64,000 bases of DNA from contig NZ_CAJRAU010000006.1 in the NCBI RefSeq assembly GCF_907165045.1, positions 124,001 through 188,000 on the forward strand, given 5' to 3'. Position numbers and translations under genes: made by a program. The DNA is from Dyadobacter linearis. Its GTDB lineage: Bacteria > Bacteroidota > Bacteroidia > Cytophagales > Spirosomataceae. Every line of letters begins with the position of its first letter. Position 1 is the stretch's first letter. The notes beneath the pieces were generated by a model. It was not told where the DNA came from, did no database searches, and worked only from the letters and a program-made list of their open reading frames with translations. Of the stretch, positions 18,892-29,348 are shown one piece after another.

Positions 18892-21800
18892 CTATTTAAG
18901 CCATTTTTTCAGCAAACCTTCGTATTGACTGAGAAATAGCTCGTACGCCCGTTTTAATTCCGGGAGCGCTTCGGCCAGCGTGCTCGTATCGTCAGATTTC
19001 AGGCGCCATTCTGCATCGCGCGCAATCTCGGCTACCTGTGAAACGCCCACGGTTCCGCCACTTCCTTTCAATGTATGCAGATTGCTTTTTACAGTCGGAA
19101 TATCCCCCGCCGCAAATGCAGTGAGCGCCCCTTCCACGAGCTCATTGGATTCTGTAACGAAGTCTTCAAACACTGACCATACCAGATCTGCGCCTCCTAT
19201 TCCATTCAGCTGGTCGATGATTTCTTTGTCCAAAACAGGAATCACAGGCTCGGCAACAGGCGCGAGCTGAACCGGTTCCGGCTTGGCGAGATGTTTATTT
19301 CCGATTAATTCACGCACTTTCTGTACCAAAGTCTGCGCGCGGATTGGTTTTGCAATATAATCGTCCATTCCCTGACTGATAAACCGGTCGCGGTCTTCCT
19401 TCATCGAATAGGCTGTCATCGCAACGATCGGCGGCAGTGCCTGAAATTTTTTGCGGAGCTCCTGCGAGGTTTCCACACCATCCATATCCGGCATTTGAAT
19501 ATCCATAAAAATGATATCATAAAACGGCTGCCCTGCATTGAAACGCGCCTCCACGATTTCAATAGCCTTGAAACCACTCTCTGCCAGATCCACTTCACAG
19601 CCCGACTTTTTCAGGATTTCATTAGCCACTTTCCTGTTCACCGCATTATCGTCGACCAGCAAAATGGTAGGATGATAATTGGCGAATACGTTCTCAATGG
19701 GTACCTCTTCCAGCTGCGCGACGTTACTTACAAGCGCGCCGGTGGTTTCAGTTGTTTCAAATGTAAACCAGAAAGTGCTGCCTTGGCCCAGTACCGATTC
19801 CACGCCAATATCTCCATTCATTAATTCACAAAGCTGCTTTGAGATCGCGAGCCCTAGTCCCGTTCCACCGAAGGATTTGCGGGAAGAATTGTCTAGTTGT
19901 GTAAAAGAAGTGAACAAAATCTGCCTGTCAGTAGCGCTGATCCCTATTCCCGAATCCTGCACTTCCACTTTGATCTTATTTCTGATCCCATCCTTCTTTA
20001 ACAGTGTTAAGAAAACTTTCACTGCGCCATTTTCTGTGAATTTGAGCGCATTGGAGGTTAAATTCGATAGTATCTGTAAAAGTCGGGTTTGGTCGGCAAG
20101 AATGAAACGTGGAATATCTTCGGCGATATGGTAGGTAAGTGTATTGTTTTTGCTCTTCGCGGTCTGCCCGAAAAGTGAAACCAGTTTTAGCAAAAGCTCT
20201 TCGACCGAAATCGGGCTCTGGTGCAGTTCCATTTTCCCGGCCTCAATTTTCGAAAGGTCAAGAATATCATTTAAAATGTTGAGCAAAGTTTCCGACGAGC
20301 GTTTGATCGTCAACACATAGTCGCGCTGCTCTACATTCAAAGGCGTTTCGCCCAGCAAGTCGATCATCCCGATCACGCCGTTCATCGGGGTACGTATTTC
20401 GTGGCTCATATTCGCCAGGAAACCTTCTTTTACTTTCAACGACCTTTCCGCGTGCTCTTTCGCTTTCAGCAATTCGAGCTCATTCCGTTTCAGCTCGGTA
20501 ATATCGCGGGCAAGTACCGCCACTTCTGTCGGCTTACCTTTTTCGTTCGAGAACATCAGCATATTGATCATAAACTGCCGCTCGGTACCGTCTTTTCGGG
20601 GCAGCGTGATCTCGAAATTGCGCAGACTTTTTGTTTTCCGAAGCCGGATCAATGCAGAGTGTATCCGTTTTTTATCCTGAAAAAATTCAAGCACTTTGTG
20701 CCCGATCACTTCCTCTGGCAAATATCCCAGCCTTTTCAGCACCGACTGGCTGATCATCGTGATCTCCCCCTGGCGGTTGATCCGGCAATAGATATCCTGT
20801 AAATTTTCAAATATCCCCCTGAAAAGCTCCTCACTATGCCGGAGCGATAATTCCGCTTCCTTACGCCGGGTAATATCCCGGGCGATACCCGATACTTCCT
20901 CGATCACTCCATCTGCGTAGTGAATAGGGTTCAGGTAAAATTCAAGCCACATATTCCCACCATCGTTCCGATCGATCTTGAACTCAAAATACTGCGCCTC
21001 GCCCCTAAGTGCCTGACGGTATTTGGTTTCCAACGTGCGGCGGTTGCTATTACCCACCATCCGCCAGCCGAATTTCTCCGTACTCGATTGCAGCGACGGT
21101 CTCACACCCAACTGGTTCTGAATCAGATCAGCATAGTTTCTATTAAAAGAAGTCAGTTGCAGCGACTTATTCACCGACCAGATTAAATGCGAACTGCTAT
21201 CGAAGATCGCATTCAGCCGGGCTACATATTTGCTCAGTTCCTCCTCACTTTGCTTTCTGGCGATCGCGAGCGCAACCTGCCCTGAAATGAATTCCAGCAG
21301 TTCCAGGTCCCGCGCATCGAACATATTGGGATCGTCGTACGATTTCACGCCGATTATTCCGGTAACCCTGTCCCCGATGCGCAGCGGCACACAAAGCAGC
21401 TGCTTTGGTGTAATTCCGTATAAATAGAGGCTGTTGGTTTTGGCCAGCTGCTCGATATCTCCATCCGAAAGAAAGAGCGGCTTATTAGAGGCGATCGCAT
21501 ATTCAGTTACCCCATTTCCCAGCTTCCTTTTCGTAAATCTTACATTGCCCTGAAAGTACTGATCTACGTAATAGGGAAAATAAATGAAGCTTTTGCTCGG
21601 ATCGTAAAGCGCAATGAAAAAGTTTTTAACATCGATAATCTTTCCTAGCTCTTCATGAATGCTTTGGTAAAAATCGTCGAGGTTCTGGGTGGTAACAGTC
21701 CAGTTTGCGATGCTGTAATACAGGTTCTGAGCCTTTTCAGCGCGTATTTTTTGGGTAAAATCATTTAAAATAAACCTGAAAGCATTCGGTTTCCCACTGT

Positions 21801-22503
21801 CGTACCGGCAGTTCACACTTCCAGCCACAAACACTTTTTTCCCTTCCCTGCTCAGAAAAACCGCCTCGAATCGCGGATTAGGATTGCCCAGCTCAATCTC
21901 TTTCAGCTGCGCGAGTGCTTCCTCCTTATGCTGTGGATGCAGAATATCTTCCATCCGCATCGACGCGATTTCGTCTAGGCCGTAACCCAGCACTTCGCGC
22001 CACGCTTTGTTGACGAATATGAACTTCCCGTCAATCGCCACCAGCTGGATCAGGTCGCTGGTATTGTCCACCAGGTCCTGCAATTGTGAGTTGGATTTGG
22101 AGATCGAAGATTCCATGCGCCGCCGCCGGGTAATATCATCTCCGACTAGCGTAATGCATTCTATCTCATCGTTTTCCCGCTGGATCAATACGGAATTGAT
22201 AGAAAAAGTACGGACTGTTCCTTTTCGAGCGATAAATGGAATTTCGCGCTGTTCGAGCTTCCTTTTGCCCTGAATACCTTCTTCCAGCATTTGCCTTACT
22301 TCGTCTTCTTCATCCTTCGGGATCAACCTGTCGAATATACTTTGCCCCACCAGATCCGATTCCAGCCAGCCCGTTTTCATCAGTGCGTGGGCGCTGATAT
22401 TTCGGATCACGAAGTCAGGCGAAAAGGTAATCCCAATCAAATTAAGGTGTTGCAGTGTAGCGTGTATAGTTTGCCAGTGAGTCTGGGACAATATCATTTC
22501 CAT
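18892..22503 (-). CDS. Hybrid sensor histidine kinase (PAS-PAS-GAF-PAS-PAS-HK-REC-HPt)
   Basis: 1203 residues, apparently soluble since no transmembrane helix is visible. Order: PAS about 15-125, PAS 145-255, GAF 275-415, PAS 425-545, PAS 555-670, HisKA with the phospho-acceptor His701 (FLANMSHEIRTPMNG), ATPase domain with N-box Asn818, G1 DSGIGI (850-855) and G2 GGTGLGLAIS, receiver with DD 951-952 and phospho-acceptor Asp1001 (IIFMDIQMPDMDG), and HPt with His1143 (NLHTLKGSGG). All phosphorelay residues are present. The PAS and GAF set suggests cytoplasmic signals. No partner output regulator lies next to it; rsmA is divergent. Signal and target unknown. Confidence 0.95.
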   Translation of the reverse strand: MEMILSQTHWQTIHATLQHLNLIGITFSPDFVIRNISAHALMKTGWLESDLVGQSIFDRLIPKDEEDEVRQMLEEGIQGKRKLEQREIPFIARKGTVRTFSINSVLIQRENDEIECITLVGDDITRRRRMESSISKSNSQLQDLVDNTSDLIQLVAIDGKFIFVNKAWREVLGYGLDEIASMRMEDILHPQHKEEALAQLKEIELGNPNPRFEAVFLSREGKKVFVAGSVNCRYDSGKPNAFRFILNDFTQKIRAEKAQNLYYSIANWTVTTQNLDDFYQSIHEELGKIIDVKNFFIALYDPSKSFIYFPYYVDQYFQGNVRFTKRKLGNGVTEYAIASNKPLFLSDGDIEQLAKTNSLYLYGITPKQLLCVPLRIGDRVTGIIGVKSYDDPNMFDARDLELLEFISGQVALAIARKQSEEELSKYVARLNAIFDSSSHLIWSVNKSLQLTSFNRNYADLIQNQLGVRPSLQSSTEKFGWRMVGNSNRRTLETKYRQALRGEAQYFEFKIDRNDGGNMWLEFYLNPIHYADGVIEEVSGIARDITRRKEAELSLRHSEELFRGIFENLQDIYCRINRQGEITMISQSVLKRLGYLPEEVIGHKVLEFFQDKKRIHSALIRLRKTKSLRNFEITLPRKDGTERQFMINMLMFSNEKGKPTEVAVLARDITELKRNELELLKAKEHAERSLKVKEGFLANMSHEIRTPMNGVIGMIDLLGETPLNVEQRDYVLTIKRSSETLLNILNDILDLSKIEAGKMELHQSPISVEELLLKLVSLFGQTAKSKNNTLTYHIAEDIPRFILADQTRLLQILSNLTSNALKFTENGAVKVFLTLLKKDGIRNKIKVEVQDSGIGISATDRQILFTSFTQLDNSSRKSFGGTGLGLAISKQLCELMNGDIGVESVLGQGSTFWFTFETTETTGALVSNVAQLEEVPIENVFANYHPTILLVDDNAVNRKVANEILKKSGCEVDLAESGFKAIEIVEARFNAGQPFYDIIFMDIQMPDMDGVETSQELRKKFQALPPIVAMTAYSMKEDRDRFISQGMDDYIAKPIRAQTLVQKVRELIGNKHLAKPEPVQLAPVAEPVIPVLDKEIIDQLNGIGGADLVWSVFEDFVTESNELVEGALTAFAAGDIPTVKSNLHTLKGSGGTVGVSQVAEIARDAEWRLKSDDTSTLAEALPELKRAYELFLSQYEGLLKKWLK

Positions 22504-22583
22504 GGTTCGGGATCAGGGCATATTTAAGGTTCTCTACAATTCTTTATTCGATAAATCTACGAATTAAGACGTAATTTTGGTCT

Positions 22584-23399
22584 GTGAAAACGAATTATAA
22601 AAAACCCGATGAATGGAAAGTCAGGGCCAAAAAACACCTCGGCCAGCACTTTTTAAAAGACTTAAATATCGCACAACTCATAGCCGACGGACTGTCCGGT
22701 CACAGCGGTTATAAGCAGGTTCTGGAAATCGGACCGGGTATGGGCGTACTTACCCAATTCCTCTTGCCGAAGACTGAATTTACCACCTCTGTGATAGAAA
22801 TTGACCGCGAATCGGTCGCCTATCTGCACGCACATTTCCCGCTGCTTTCAGAACGGATCATTGAAGGTGATTTTCTGAAATTCAATCCGGCGGACCACTT
22901 TTCGGAGCCTTTCGCGATCATCGGAAATTTCCCCTATAATATCTCTTCCCAGATCTTTTTCAGGGCGCTCGAAATCCGGGACCGCATTCCGGAGATCGTT
23001 TGCATGTTGCAGAAAGAAGTTGCGCAACGCATTGCTTCGCCGCCGGGAAATAAGGACTACGGAATCCTGAGTGTGTTTTTGCAGGCATTTTATGATATTG
23101 ATTACCTGGTAACCGTGCCGCCGGGCGCGTTTAACCCGCCGCCAAAAGTCCAGTCGGGCGTGATCAGACTTCGACGTAATCAGGTTACGCATTTAGATTG
23201 TGATGAGAAAAAGTTCTTTACTGTTGTAAAAACGGGCTTTAACCAAAGGCGAAAGACACTGAGAAATGCCTTGAAGCCGATAGGCACATTTCCAGAACAC
23301 CCACTGCTCGACAAGCGGGCCGAACAACTGAGTGTCAGCGACTTTGTTGAGCTCACAAAAATCGCCGAAACGCTCTCCAACGATCCAATATCCTCGTAG
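22584..23399 (+). CDS. rsmA: RsmA (KsgA), 16S rRNA dimethyladenosine transferase
   Basis: 271 residues starting at GTG 22584, because the conserved [11 protein letters not shown] lies 17 residues in and no in-frame ATG fits. The S-adenosylmethionine motif [12 protein letters not shown] and the catalytic motif [12 protein letters not shown] are intact. The C-terminal region [12 protein letters not shown] is typical. RsmA dimethylates two adjacent adenosines near the 3' end of 16S rRNA as a late ribosome-assembly checkpoint. mgtE follows 50 bases later on the same strand. It is divergent from the hybrid kinase gene. Confidence 0.97.
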   Translation: MKTNYKKPDEWKVRAKKHLGQHFLKDLNIAQLIADGLSGHSGYKQVLEIGPGMGVLTQFLLPKTEFTTSVIEIDRESVAYLHAHFPLLSERIIEGDFLKFNPADHFSEPFAIIGNFPYNISSQIFFRALEIRDRIPEIVCMLQKEVAQRIASPPGNKDYGILSVFLQAFYDIDYLVTVPPGAFNPPPKVQSGVIRLRRNQVTHLDCDEKKFFTVVKTGFNQRRKTLRNALKPIGTFPEHPLLDKRAEQLSVSDFVELTKIAETLSNDPISS

Positions 23400-23449
23400 A
23401 AATCGAGTTAAGCTAAAAGCAAACCGCCCACCCGCTAAAAGCTGCGACA

Positions 23450-24802
23450 ATGACATTTGAATTAACACAACTATACGTCGACCATATTCAGGAGCTGATC
23501 GAGAAGAAGGATTCTGCTGCCATCCGCGGCGAGATGGAGAACCTTTTTCCGGCAGATATTACCAGTCTGGTATACGAGCTCGAAACGGAGAGCGCGAAAT
23601 TTCTGGTTAACCAACTTAACCTGGAAACCGGGGCGGCGATCCTGGCTGATATGGACCCGGACGAGCGCCGCGAGTTTTTGAAGGCATTTACTTCCGAGGA
23701 AATTTCGGGTTTTGTCAATCTTTTCGATTCTGATGATGCGGTGGATTTGCTGAATGAGCAGCCAATACGTGTCAGAGAGGAGGTTATTGCCCTTTTGGAA
23801 GACCGTGAGCAGGCGCGTTTTATCCTTGATCTGCTGCATTACGATGAAGATGTGGCGGGTGGTTTGATGCAGAAAGAGCTCGTGAAAGCGAATGTAAACT
23901 GGAATGTAAATCAGTGTATTGAAGAGTTACGGAAGCAGGCGGAGGATGTTGGGAAGGTGTATGCAGTGTACGTGGTGGACGATTTTGGCAAGCTGCACGG
24001 GATATTATCTCTCAAAAAGATCGTATTAGCCCATAAGAATACCAAGATTGAGAGTCTTTACGACAAGGATGTGATTTTTGTGGAAACGTACCGTCCTGCC
24101 GTAGAAGTAGCGGAACTTATGCAACGCTATGACCTTGATGCACTGCCGGTTGTGAATGTGCAGGGGAAGTTATTGGGCCGTATTACGATCGATGACGTGA
24201 TCGACGTGATCACCGATCTCGCCAGTTCGGACACACTGGCAATGGCGGGTATTACGGGTGATGTAGAGGAAGATGATACGATCTGGCAACAAACCAAAGC
24301 TCGCCTTCCCTGGCTTCTGGTGGGAATGATGGGAGGAATACTCGCCGCGAAATTCATCAGTTTTTTCGAAGGTGATCTTAAAATAATCCCCGCAATGGCT
24401 GCATTTATACCTATTATCGGCTCAACCGGCGGGAATGTGGGCATTCAGACTTCTTCGATTATCCTGCAAAGTCTGGCTGATAAAACGGGGATTGATACCA
24501 CGGTGGGCCAGCGTTTGATCAGAATGTTTGCAGTTGCATTTATCAATGGCATGATCATCAGCCTGATCGTTTTTGGATTTAATCTACTGATAGGCAATGA
24601 ATTGAGTCTCGCAATTGTGGTTTCGACTGCGTTGATGTCTGTTGTGTTCCTTGCTTCCTTTATGGGCACGATAACCCCCATTTTACTGGAAAGAATTGGC
24701 ATTAACCCGGCTGTGGCCTCGGGTCCGTTTATTACAACGGCCAATGACCTGATCGGTTACGGTGTATATTTCGGTCTGGCGCACATGCTGCTGCATTTAT
24801 AA
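23450..24802 (+). CDS. mgtE: MgtE magnesium transporter
   Basis: 450 residues, the usual length. An N-terminal acidic superhelical domain (residues about 15-130) is followed by two CBS domains (for example AELMQRYDLDALPVVNVQGK and RITIDDVIDVITDLA), then five transmembrane helices with the pore signature GSTGGNVGIQTSSIILQSLA. MgtE is a Mg2+ channel in the inner membrane that closes when its cytoplasmic domains bind Mg2+. It follows rsmA at 50 bases and its stop is 10 bases from the convergent sdaA stop. No Mg2+ riboswitch is seen. Confidence 0.96.
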   Translation: MTFELTQLYVDHIQELIEKKDSAAIRGEMENLFPADITSLVYELETESAKFLVNQLNLETGAAILADMDPDERREFLKAFTSEEISGFVNLFDSDDAVDLLNEQPIRVREEVIALLEDREQARFILDLLHYDEDVAGGLMQKELVKANVNWNVNQCIEELRKQAEDVGKVYAVYVVDDFGKLHGILSLKKIVLAHKNTKIESLYDKDVIFVETYRPAVEVAELMQRYDLDALPVVNVQGKLLGRITIDDVIDVITDLASSDTLAMAGITGDVEEDDTIWQQTKARLPWLLVGMMGGILAAKFISFFEGDLKIIPAMAAFIPIIGSTGGNVGIQTSSIILQSLADKTGIDTTVGQRLIRMFAVAFINGMIISLIVFGFNLLIGNELSLAIVVSTALMSVVFLASFMGTITPILLERIGINPAVASGPFITTANDLIGYGVYFGLAHMLLHL

Positions 24803-24812
24803 AACCGCAAAT

Positions 24813-26237
24813 TTAGCATTCGCTTAGGCTGATCGGAATATTCACTGCCAGGCCACCTTCCGAGGTTTCTTTATAGCGATTGTTCATGTCCAGCGCGGTC
24901 TGCCACATGGTTTTCACCACATTATCAAGTGACACTTTCGCATTCTGAGGATTACTCTGCAATGCAAGCTGACAAGCAGTGATCGCCTTGATCGCGCCCA
25001 TTGTATTCCGCTCAATGCAAGGGATTTGCACCAAACCACCCACGGGATCACAGGTAAGTCCGAGATGATGCTCCATTGCAATTTCCGCCGCCATCAGGCA
25101 CTGCTCCACCGTTCCGCCCGAAACCTGGGCCAATCCAGCCGCCGCCATTGCAGACGATACACCGATCTCCGCCTGACAGCCGCCCATTGCCGCAGAAATT
25201 GTCGCGCCTTTCTTGAATATGCTACCTATCTCGCCTGCAGTAAGCATGAACTTGAAAATATCCTCTTCGGTACCTCCGCAAAAAGTGATACAGTATTGGA
25301 TCACAGCCGGGATTACGCCCGCGGCCCCATTTGTTGGAGCTGTCACTACCCTGCTGAATGAGGCATTTTGCTCGTTTACAGCCAATGCAAAACAACTGAC
25401 CCAGTCGAGCGTGTAATTAAATCCGGCGCCGCCGCTACGGATTCTGCTCATCCAGTCGGTACAGTCGCTGCACGTTTGTTCTTTGAGTAATTTCTGGTTT
25501 AATGCGGCTGCGCGTCTTCTTACCTGCAATCCGCCGGGAAGCTCGCCGCTGGTTTGGCAACCGAGGAATATGCTATCCTGCATGGCGTGCCAGATATGCA
25601 TCAGCTCGCTTCGAATAGCGTCTTCATTCTTCCATACTTTCTCATTTTCCAAAACGATTTCCCAGATTGCCTTGCCAGAAGATTTGTGCCATTTTAGCAG
25701 ATCTGCGGCATAGTCGACGGGATATGGTAATTGTACCGGCGTCGCAGAAGCATCCTTTTCACCTTCCTGAATGACAAAACCGCCGCCTATCGAGAAGTAG
25801 GTTTCTTCAACTATTCCACTAACGCCACAGTCTGCGACAAATTTTAAACCATTAGGGTGAAAGGGAAGCGACTCGTTTTTGTGGAAGATAACATTGTCTT
25901 TTTGAGCGAAGCGAACTTGCATTTCACCGTGCAGCATGGTGGTTTCGGTCGCAGCTATATCTGCCAGTATCTGGTCAATCGAAGTTGTCTCAATGGTAAC
26001 CGGATCGTACCCGCTTAGTCCTAATATCACGGCGATATCGGTACCGTGCCCCTTTCCGGTTTTGGCCAGAGAACCGTATAAATGGACGTTAACCGAAATC
26101 ACCTTTTCCAGGTCAACACGGCTTTTAATCACATTAAGGAACCGCTGCGCCGCCCGCCACGGCCCCAAAGTGTGAGAACTCGAAGGCCCGATACCAATCT
26201 TAAAAATATCAAACACCGAAATCCGTTCCTCCTTCAT
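24813..26237 (-). CDS. sdaA: L-serine ammonia-lyase, single-chain iron-sulfur type
   Basis: 474 residues with the beta and alpha parts fused. [14 protein letters not shown] near residue 17 and GKGHGTD are N-terminal-domain motifs. The catalytic part has [13 protein letters not shown] and the three cluster cysteines in [16 protein letters not shown] and IPCIERN. The last residue is a Cys (ISLSEC); in type 2 serine dehydratases the C-terminal Cys folds into the active site as the fourth [4Fe-4S] ligand. The enzyme converts L-serine to pyruvate and ammonia and is oxygen sensitive. It starts 15 bases after the end of the esterase-GH5 gene, so the two may share a transcript although no shared function is apparent. 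Confidence 0.96.
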   Translation of the reverse strand: MKEERISVFDIFKIGIGPSSSHTLGPWRAAQRFLNVIKSRVDLEKVISVNVHLYGSLAKTGKGHGTDIAVILGLSGYDPVTIETTSIDQILADIAATETTMLHGEMQVRFAQKDNVIFHKNESLPFHPNGLKFVADCGVSGIVEETYFSIGGGFVIQEGEKDASATPVQLPYPVDYAADLLKWHKSSGKAIWEIVLENEKVWKNEDAIRSELMHIWHAMQDSIFLGCQTSGELPGGLQVRRRAAALNQKLLKEQTCSDCTDWMSRIRSGGAGFNYTLDWVSCFALAVNEQNASFSRVVTAPTNGAAGVIPAVIQYCITFCGGTEEDIFKFMLTAGEIGSIFKKGATISAAMGGCQAEIGVSSAMAAAGLAQVSGGTVEQCLMAAEIAMEHHLGLTCDPVGGLVQIPCIERNTMGAIKAITACQLALQSNPQNAKVSLDNVVKTMWQTALDMNNRYKETSEGGLAVNIPISLSEC

Positions 26238-26252
26238 TTGTGAAAACTTGTG

Positions 26253-28673
26253 CTACTTGTCAACAATCACTTTCCCGGCGACCTGGCCGTTGATCGTTAC
26301 AATGTACAATCCTTCTTTGAGTTCTGATATGTTTATTTTCTCTTCGCCTTTTTGTAAAATCCGCGAAATAGCCATGCGGCCGGACTGAGTTAATATTTGG
26401 ACTTCTGACTCAGTTTCTTGATTCCTTGGTTTAATAACAATATAATCTTTGGCAGGCGAAGGAAAAACCTGAGCTGAACTATATTTCCCCAGATTACTAG
26501 CGGCGATTTTTGAATAGGCAAAGCTTCCATCCAAATCCTGCATTTTCAGGCGATAGTAATATAAATCGCTCGTCAGGTTTTTGTCAAGATATTCGTAATC
26601 CGTATTTTTTTGATTTTCCCCGGAAACAATAGATACTATTTTGATAAAATTGACACCATCCTCACTCCTCTCCACATCAAAGTGACTGAATCCGATTTCA
26701 ATCGCGGTTTTCCAGCGTAACCGAATTGCATTTCTTTCTTCCTGCTGCGCTTCAAATGAGACCAGTTTTACGGGAAGCGGCGGTTCATTCAGACAAGCAA
26801 TCTGCATTTTCTGCGCATTCGCAGCCAGTCCAAAATCTGGGTTATTAATGATCGTATTCCCGTAGGTCGATAAATTCGTAAAATCTCCGTTCAGGCTTAC
26901 CCTGCGCCCATTCATTCCATCACACCAATCGTCGGTCCAAGTCCAGGCGAGCCAGCCTACATTGTGCGTTTTGCAGCTTTGAAGGAGATCGGTATAATTG
27001 GCAATCGCATTGGAACAGGGCCCGGTGGCATCCTGCACATTCGCAATTTCACCCAACACAACCGGAAAAGTCGCATCCGCGATTTGCTGAACCCGCGCTT
27101 CCATTGCAGCTGCATTATCCGCATACCAATATCCGTGTGCGCTCATGATCACATTATGAAGCGGATCCTGCGTTTTTAGTTCTTCTCCCGCTTGCAAAGC
27201 AATGTCAAGACTTTGCCCGCAATCCGGCGCATCTATCATGATCGGCACCTCTATTCCTGCCGTTCGAAGCTCAGAAATGACATTTTTATAATGATTCAGC
27301 CAGGTAGTGTATGCGGTAGTTTGGTTTGAAGCCCATTTGACATTCCCGAATTCATTGGCCACATTGACGATCACAAAACCCCGGTGCTTATTCACCAGAT
27401 CGAGTACCTCCTGCTGTTTCCACCACGGAAGTACCATCGTATTGAATTTTGCATAATCATCTGAGCAAGTCACATCATGCAATTCAATAATCGACATAAT
27501 ACCAGCCTTGCGAAAGCGGGTTACGACAACATCTAAATCTGCTATTGAATACGTTTTCCAGCCGCTCTGCCTGTTTGCATACCATTGAATACGAACCGAA
27601 TTAGGATTGGCTTTGATGATTTCGGCCGAAAGTTCGTCGTTCACATTCGTCGGATCTCCATTAATATTTGCTGGAAACTCCCAATCATCGGCCAATGAAT
27701 AATTCACGCCCATTGGGACAAACGGTTGATCGCAGGGGCTCAGGATACTTTTGCCTTGGGTGTGAATGGTTCCTTCCGCGTGCGTCGGCTCCTCGGTTAA
27801 GGGAGCGCACGACGGAGCATCCGCAATGCTATAATTTTTAACAAAATCCCAGATTGCCTGGTTTGGATTGAAATTTGAAGTCACCGGCCAAGCGTGCCCC
27901 ATTCCCTGCACCCTGATCAGGGAAACTTCCTTTGTTGCAGGCGGACTACCAACGCAAAATTTCAGCTTCGTTACATTGGGAGCGATCACCTCGTTGGGCA
28001 AAGTGTAAGTGGTTTTATTGCAACTGTAATACGACCATTGCGTCAGCGGCCACTCCGTCCAGGGTGTGGGTGTGTGATTGGGATCCGGATAAGTGACAAC
28101 TGCATCTGCATCACCGTGAATGTGCAGGATCGGGACGGGTTTAAAATTGGGGCTGCTGAAATAAGAATAGTTTCCATTATTCGCATACATATTTCCGGCA
28201 ACCGGCGCGAATGCAGCGATTTTACCGGGTAAGTTGACCGCCAGATTATAGGTCATAAATCCGCCAGCCGACAGTCCGGTCGCGTATACTTTCTTTGCGT
28301 CGATATGATAGGTATTGCAGAAATAGTCAATGAGGTCGGAAGTGAATACTGCATCTTTGGTTTGGTCGATCGCACGGTGCCAGCCGCCGCCATCTGAATC
28401 TGCATTTGGATAAACGACGATAAAATTATTTGCATCGGCAGTCGCATTGAACCCCGTCGTGTTCCTGATATTTGCGCCCGACCCGTTATCGCCGTGAAAA
28501 ACAAATAGTAGCGGCAGGTCCTCCGGCACTGACGTGCCCGGCGCGTGAAAAATAAATGTGCGGGTTTTCCCCGAAGAAGTAATGGATCCACTTACGTCTA
28601 AACCCCAGGAAAGATTAAGATTGGTTAAACTAGATATCAAAAAAAGCGTTACTATGCGCATATATCTTTTCAT
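26253..28673 (-). CDS. Secreted CE1-type esterase/GH5 glycoside hydrolase fusion with T9SS tail
   Basis: 806 residues with a signal peptide. Residues about 25-285 form an alpha/beta-hydrolase of the feruloyl-esterase or PHB-depolymerase (CE1/LpqC) type, with nucleophile Ser135 (GLSAGGF), an acid in HGDADAVV (188-190) and His260 (QGMGHAWP). Residues about 305-625 look like a GH5 barrel, with acid/base Glu441 (VANEFG) and nucleophile Glu542 (VVLGEIANVQ). A fibronectin-like segment (about 640-725) and a C-terminal sorting domain (VFPSPAKDYI to GKVIVDK) complete it. The likely job is removing ester side groups and cutting a beta-mannan or related hemicellulose outside the cell. The T9SS would export it. 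The exact GH5 subfamily and substrates are not readable. Confidence 0.85.
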   Translation of the reverse strand: MKRYMRIVTLFLISSLTNLNLSWGLDVSGSITSSGKTRTFIFHAPGTSVPEDLPLLFVFHGDNGSGANIRNTTGFNATADANNFIVVYPNADSDGGGWHRAIDQTKDAVFTSDLIDYFCNTYHIDAKKVYATGLSAGGFMTYNLAVNLPGKIAAFAPVAGNMYANNGNYSYFSSPNFKPVPILHIHGDADAVVTYPDPNHTPTPWTEWPLTQWSYYSCNKTTYTLPNEVIAPNVTKLKFCVGSPPATKEVSLIRVQGMGHAWPVTSNFNPNQAIWDFVKNYSIADAPSCAPLTEEPTHAEGTIHTQGKSILSPCDQPFVPMGVNYSLADDWEFPANINGDPTNVNDELSAEIIKANPNSVRIQWYANRQSGWKTYSIADLDVVVTRFRKAGIMSIIELHDVTCSDDYAKFNTMVLPWWKQQEVLDLVNKHRGFVIVNVANEFGNVKWASNQTTAYTTWLNHYKNVISELRTAGIEVPIMIDAPDCGQSLDIALQAGEELKTQDPLHNVIMSAHGYWYADNAAAMEARVQQIADATFPVVLGEIANVQDATGPCSNAIANYTDLLQSCKTHNVGWLAWTWTDDWCDGMNGRRVSLNGDFTNLSTYGNTIINNPDFGLAANAQKMQIACLNEPPLPVKLVSFEAQQEERNAIRLRWKTAIEIGFSHFDVERSEDGVNFIKIVSIVSGENQKNTDYEYLDKNLTSDLYYYRLKMQDLDGSFAYSKIAASNLGKYSSAQVFPSPAKDYIVIKPRNQETESEVQILTQSGRMAISRILQKGEEKINISELKEGLYIVTINGQVAGKVIVDK

Positions 28674-28895
28674 AACCCACTCAATGTTAGTATGTAAGAA
28701 CCAAAATCAAATTGAAGGTAGCATTAAAAAAAGAATATATTCTATCATAGCATTCAAACTAATTCGTCATTTATTTCTCGGTTTGGAGATTATTAGGTTC
28801 AGACTTAAAATTTTGAAAAAGCTATTTTAGAAGAATTAAGTGATCGGAATACTGGCTACTTTTGAATGTTACAATTCCAGGGTTATAAGCATTTT

Positions 28896-29348
28896 ATGAT
28901 AGCAGTTGTTCAGCGCGTCAGCAGCGCATCCGTCACGATCGACGGGATGGTTAGCGGAGAAATTCAGGCAGGATTTTTAGTATTAATAGGAATAACCCAC
29001 CTCGATACTAGCGAGGACGTAGAATGGCTCGGGAAAAAGATTGTCGGCCTCAGGGTATTCGGCGACGAGGAAGGCAAAATGAATCTAGATCTAAAATCAG
29101 TCGATGGTAATATCCTGCTTGTAAGTCAGTTCACTTTGCACGCTAGTACAAAAAAAGGGAACAGACCTTCATTCATTGAAGCAGCGAAAGCAGATATCGC
29201 TATTCCACTATACGAGGAAATGATCAGATTTTTAACCAGAGAAACAGGTAAACAAATCCAATGCGGCCAATTCGGCGCCGACATGAAAGTAGCCATACTA
29301 AACGACGGCCCCGTAACCATCATCATCGACTCGAAGAATAGGGTTTAA
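28896..29348 (+). CDS. dtd: D-aminoacyl-tRNA deacylase
   Basis: 150 residues from ATG 28896 (MIAVVQRVSSASVTIDG), the standard Dtd start; an in-frame ATG 30 bases upstream would add ten atypical residues. The two active-site signatures are intact: SQFTLHA and NDGPVT. Dtd removes D-amino acids, and glycine from tRNA-Ala, from mischarged tRNAs. It is followed by a 67-base purine repeat and then mazG; both genes are quality-control enzymes but the long repeat-filled gap argues against tight coupling. Confidence 0.96.
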   Translation: MIAVVQRVSSASVTIDGMVSGEIQAGFLVLIGITHLDTSEDVEWLGKKIVGLRVFGDEEGKMNLDLKSVDGNILLVSQFTLHASTKKGNRPSFIEAAKADIAIPLYEEMIRFLTRETGKQIQCGQFGADMKVAILNDGPVTIIIDSKNRV

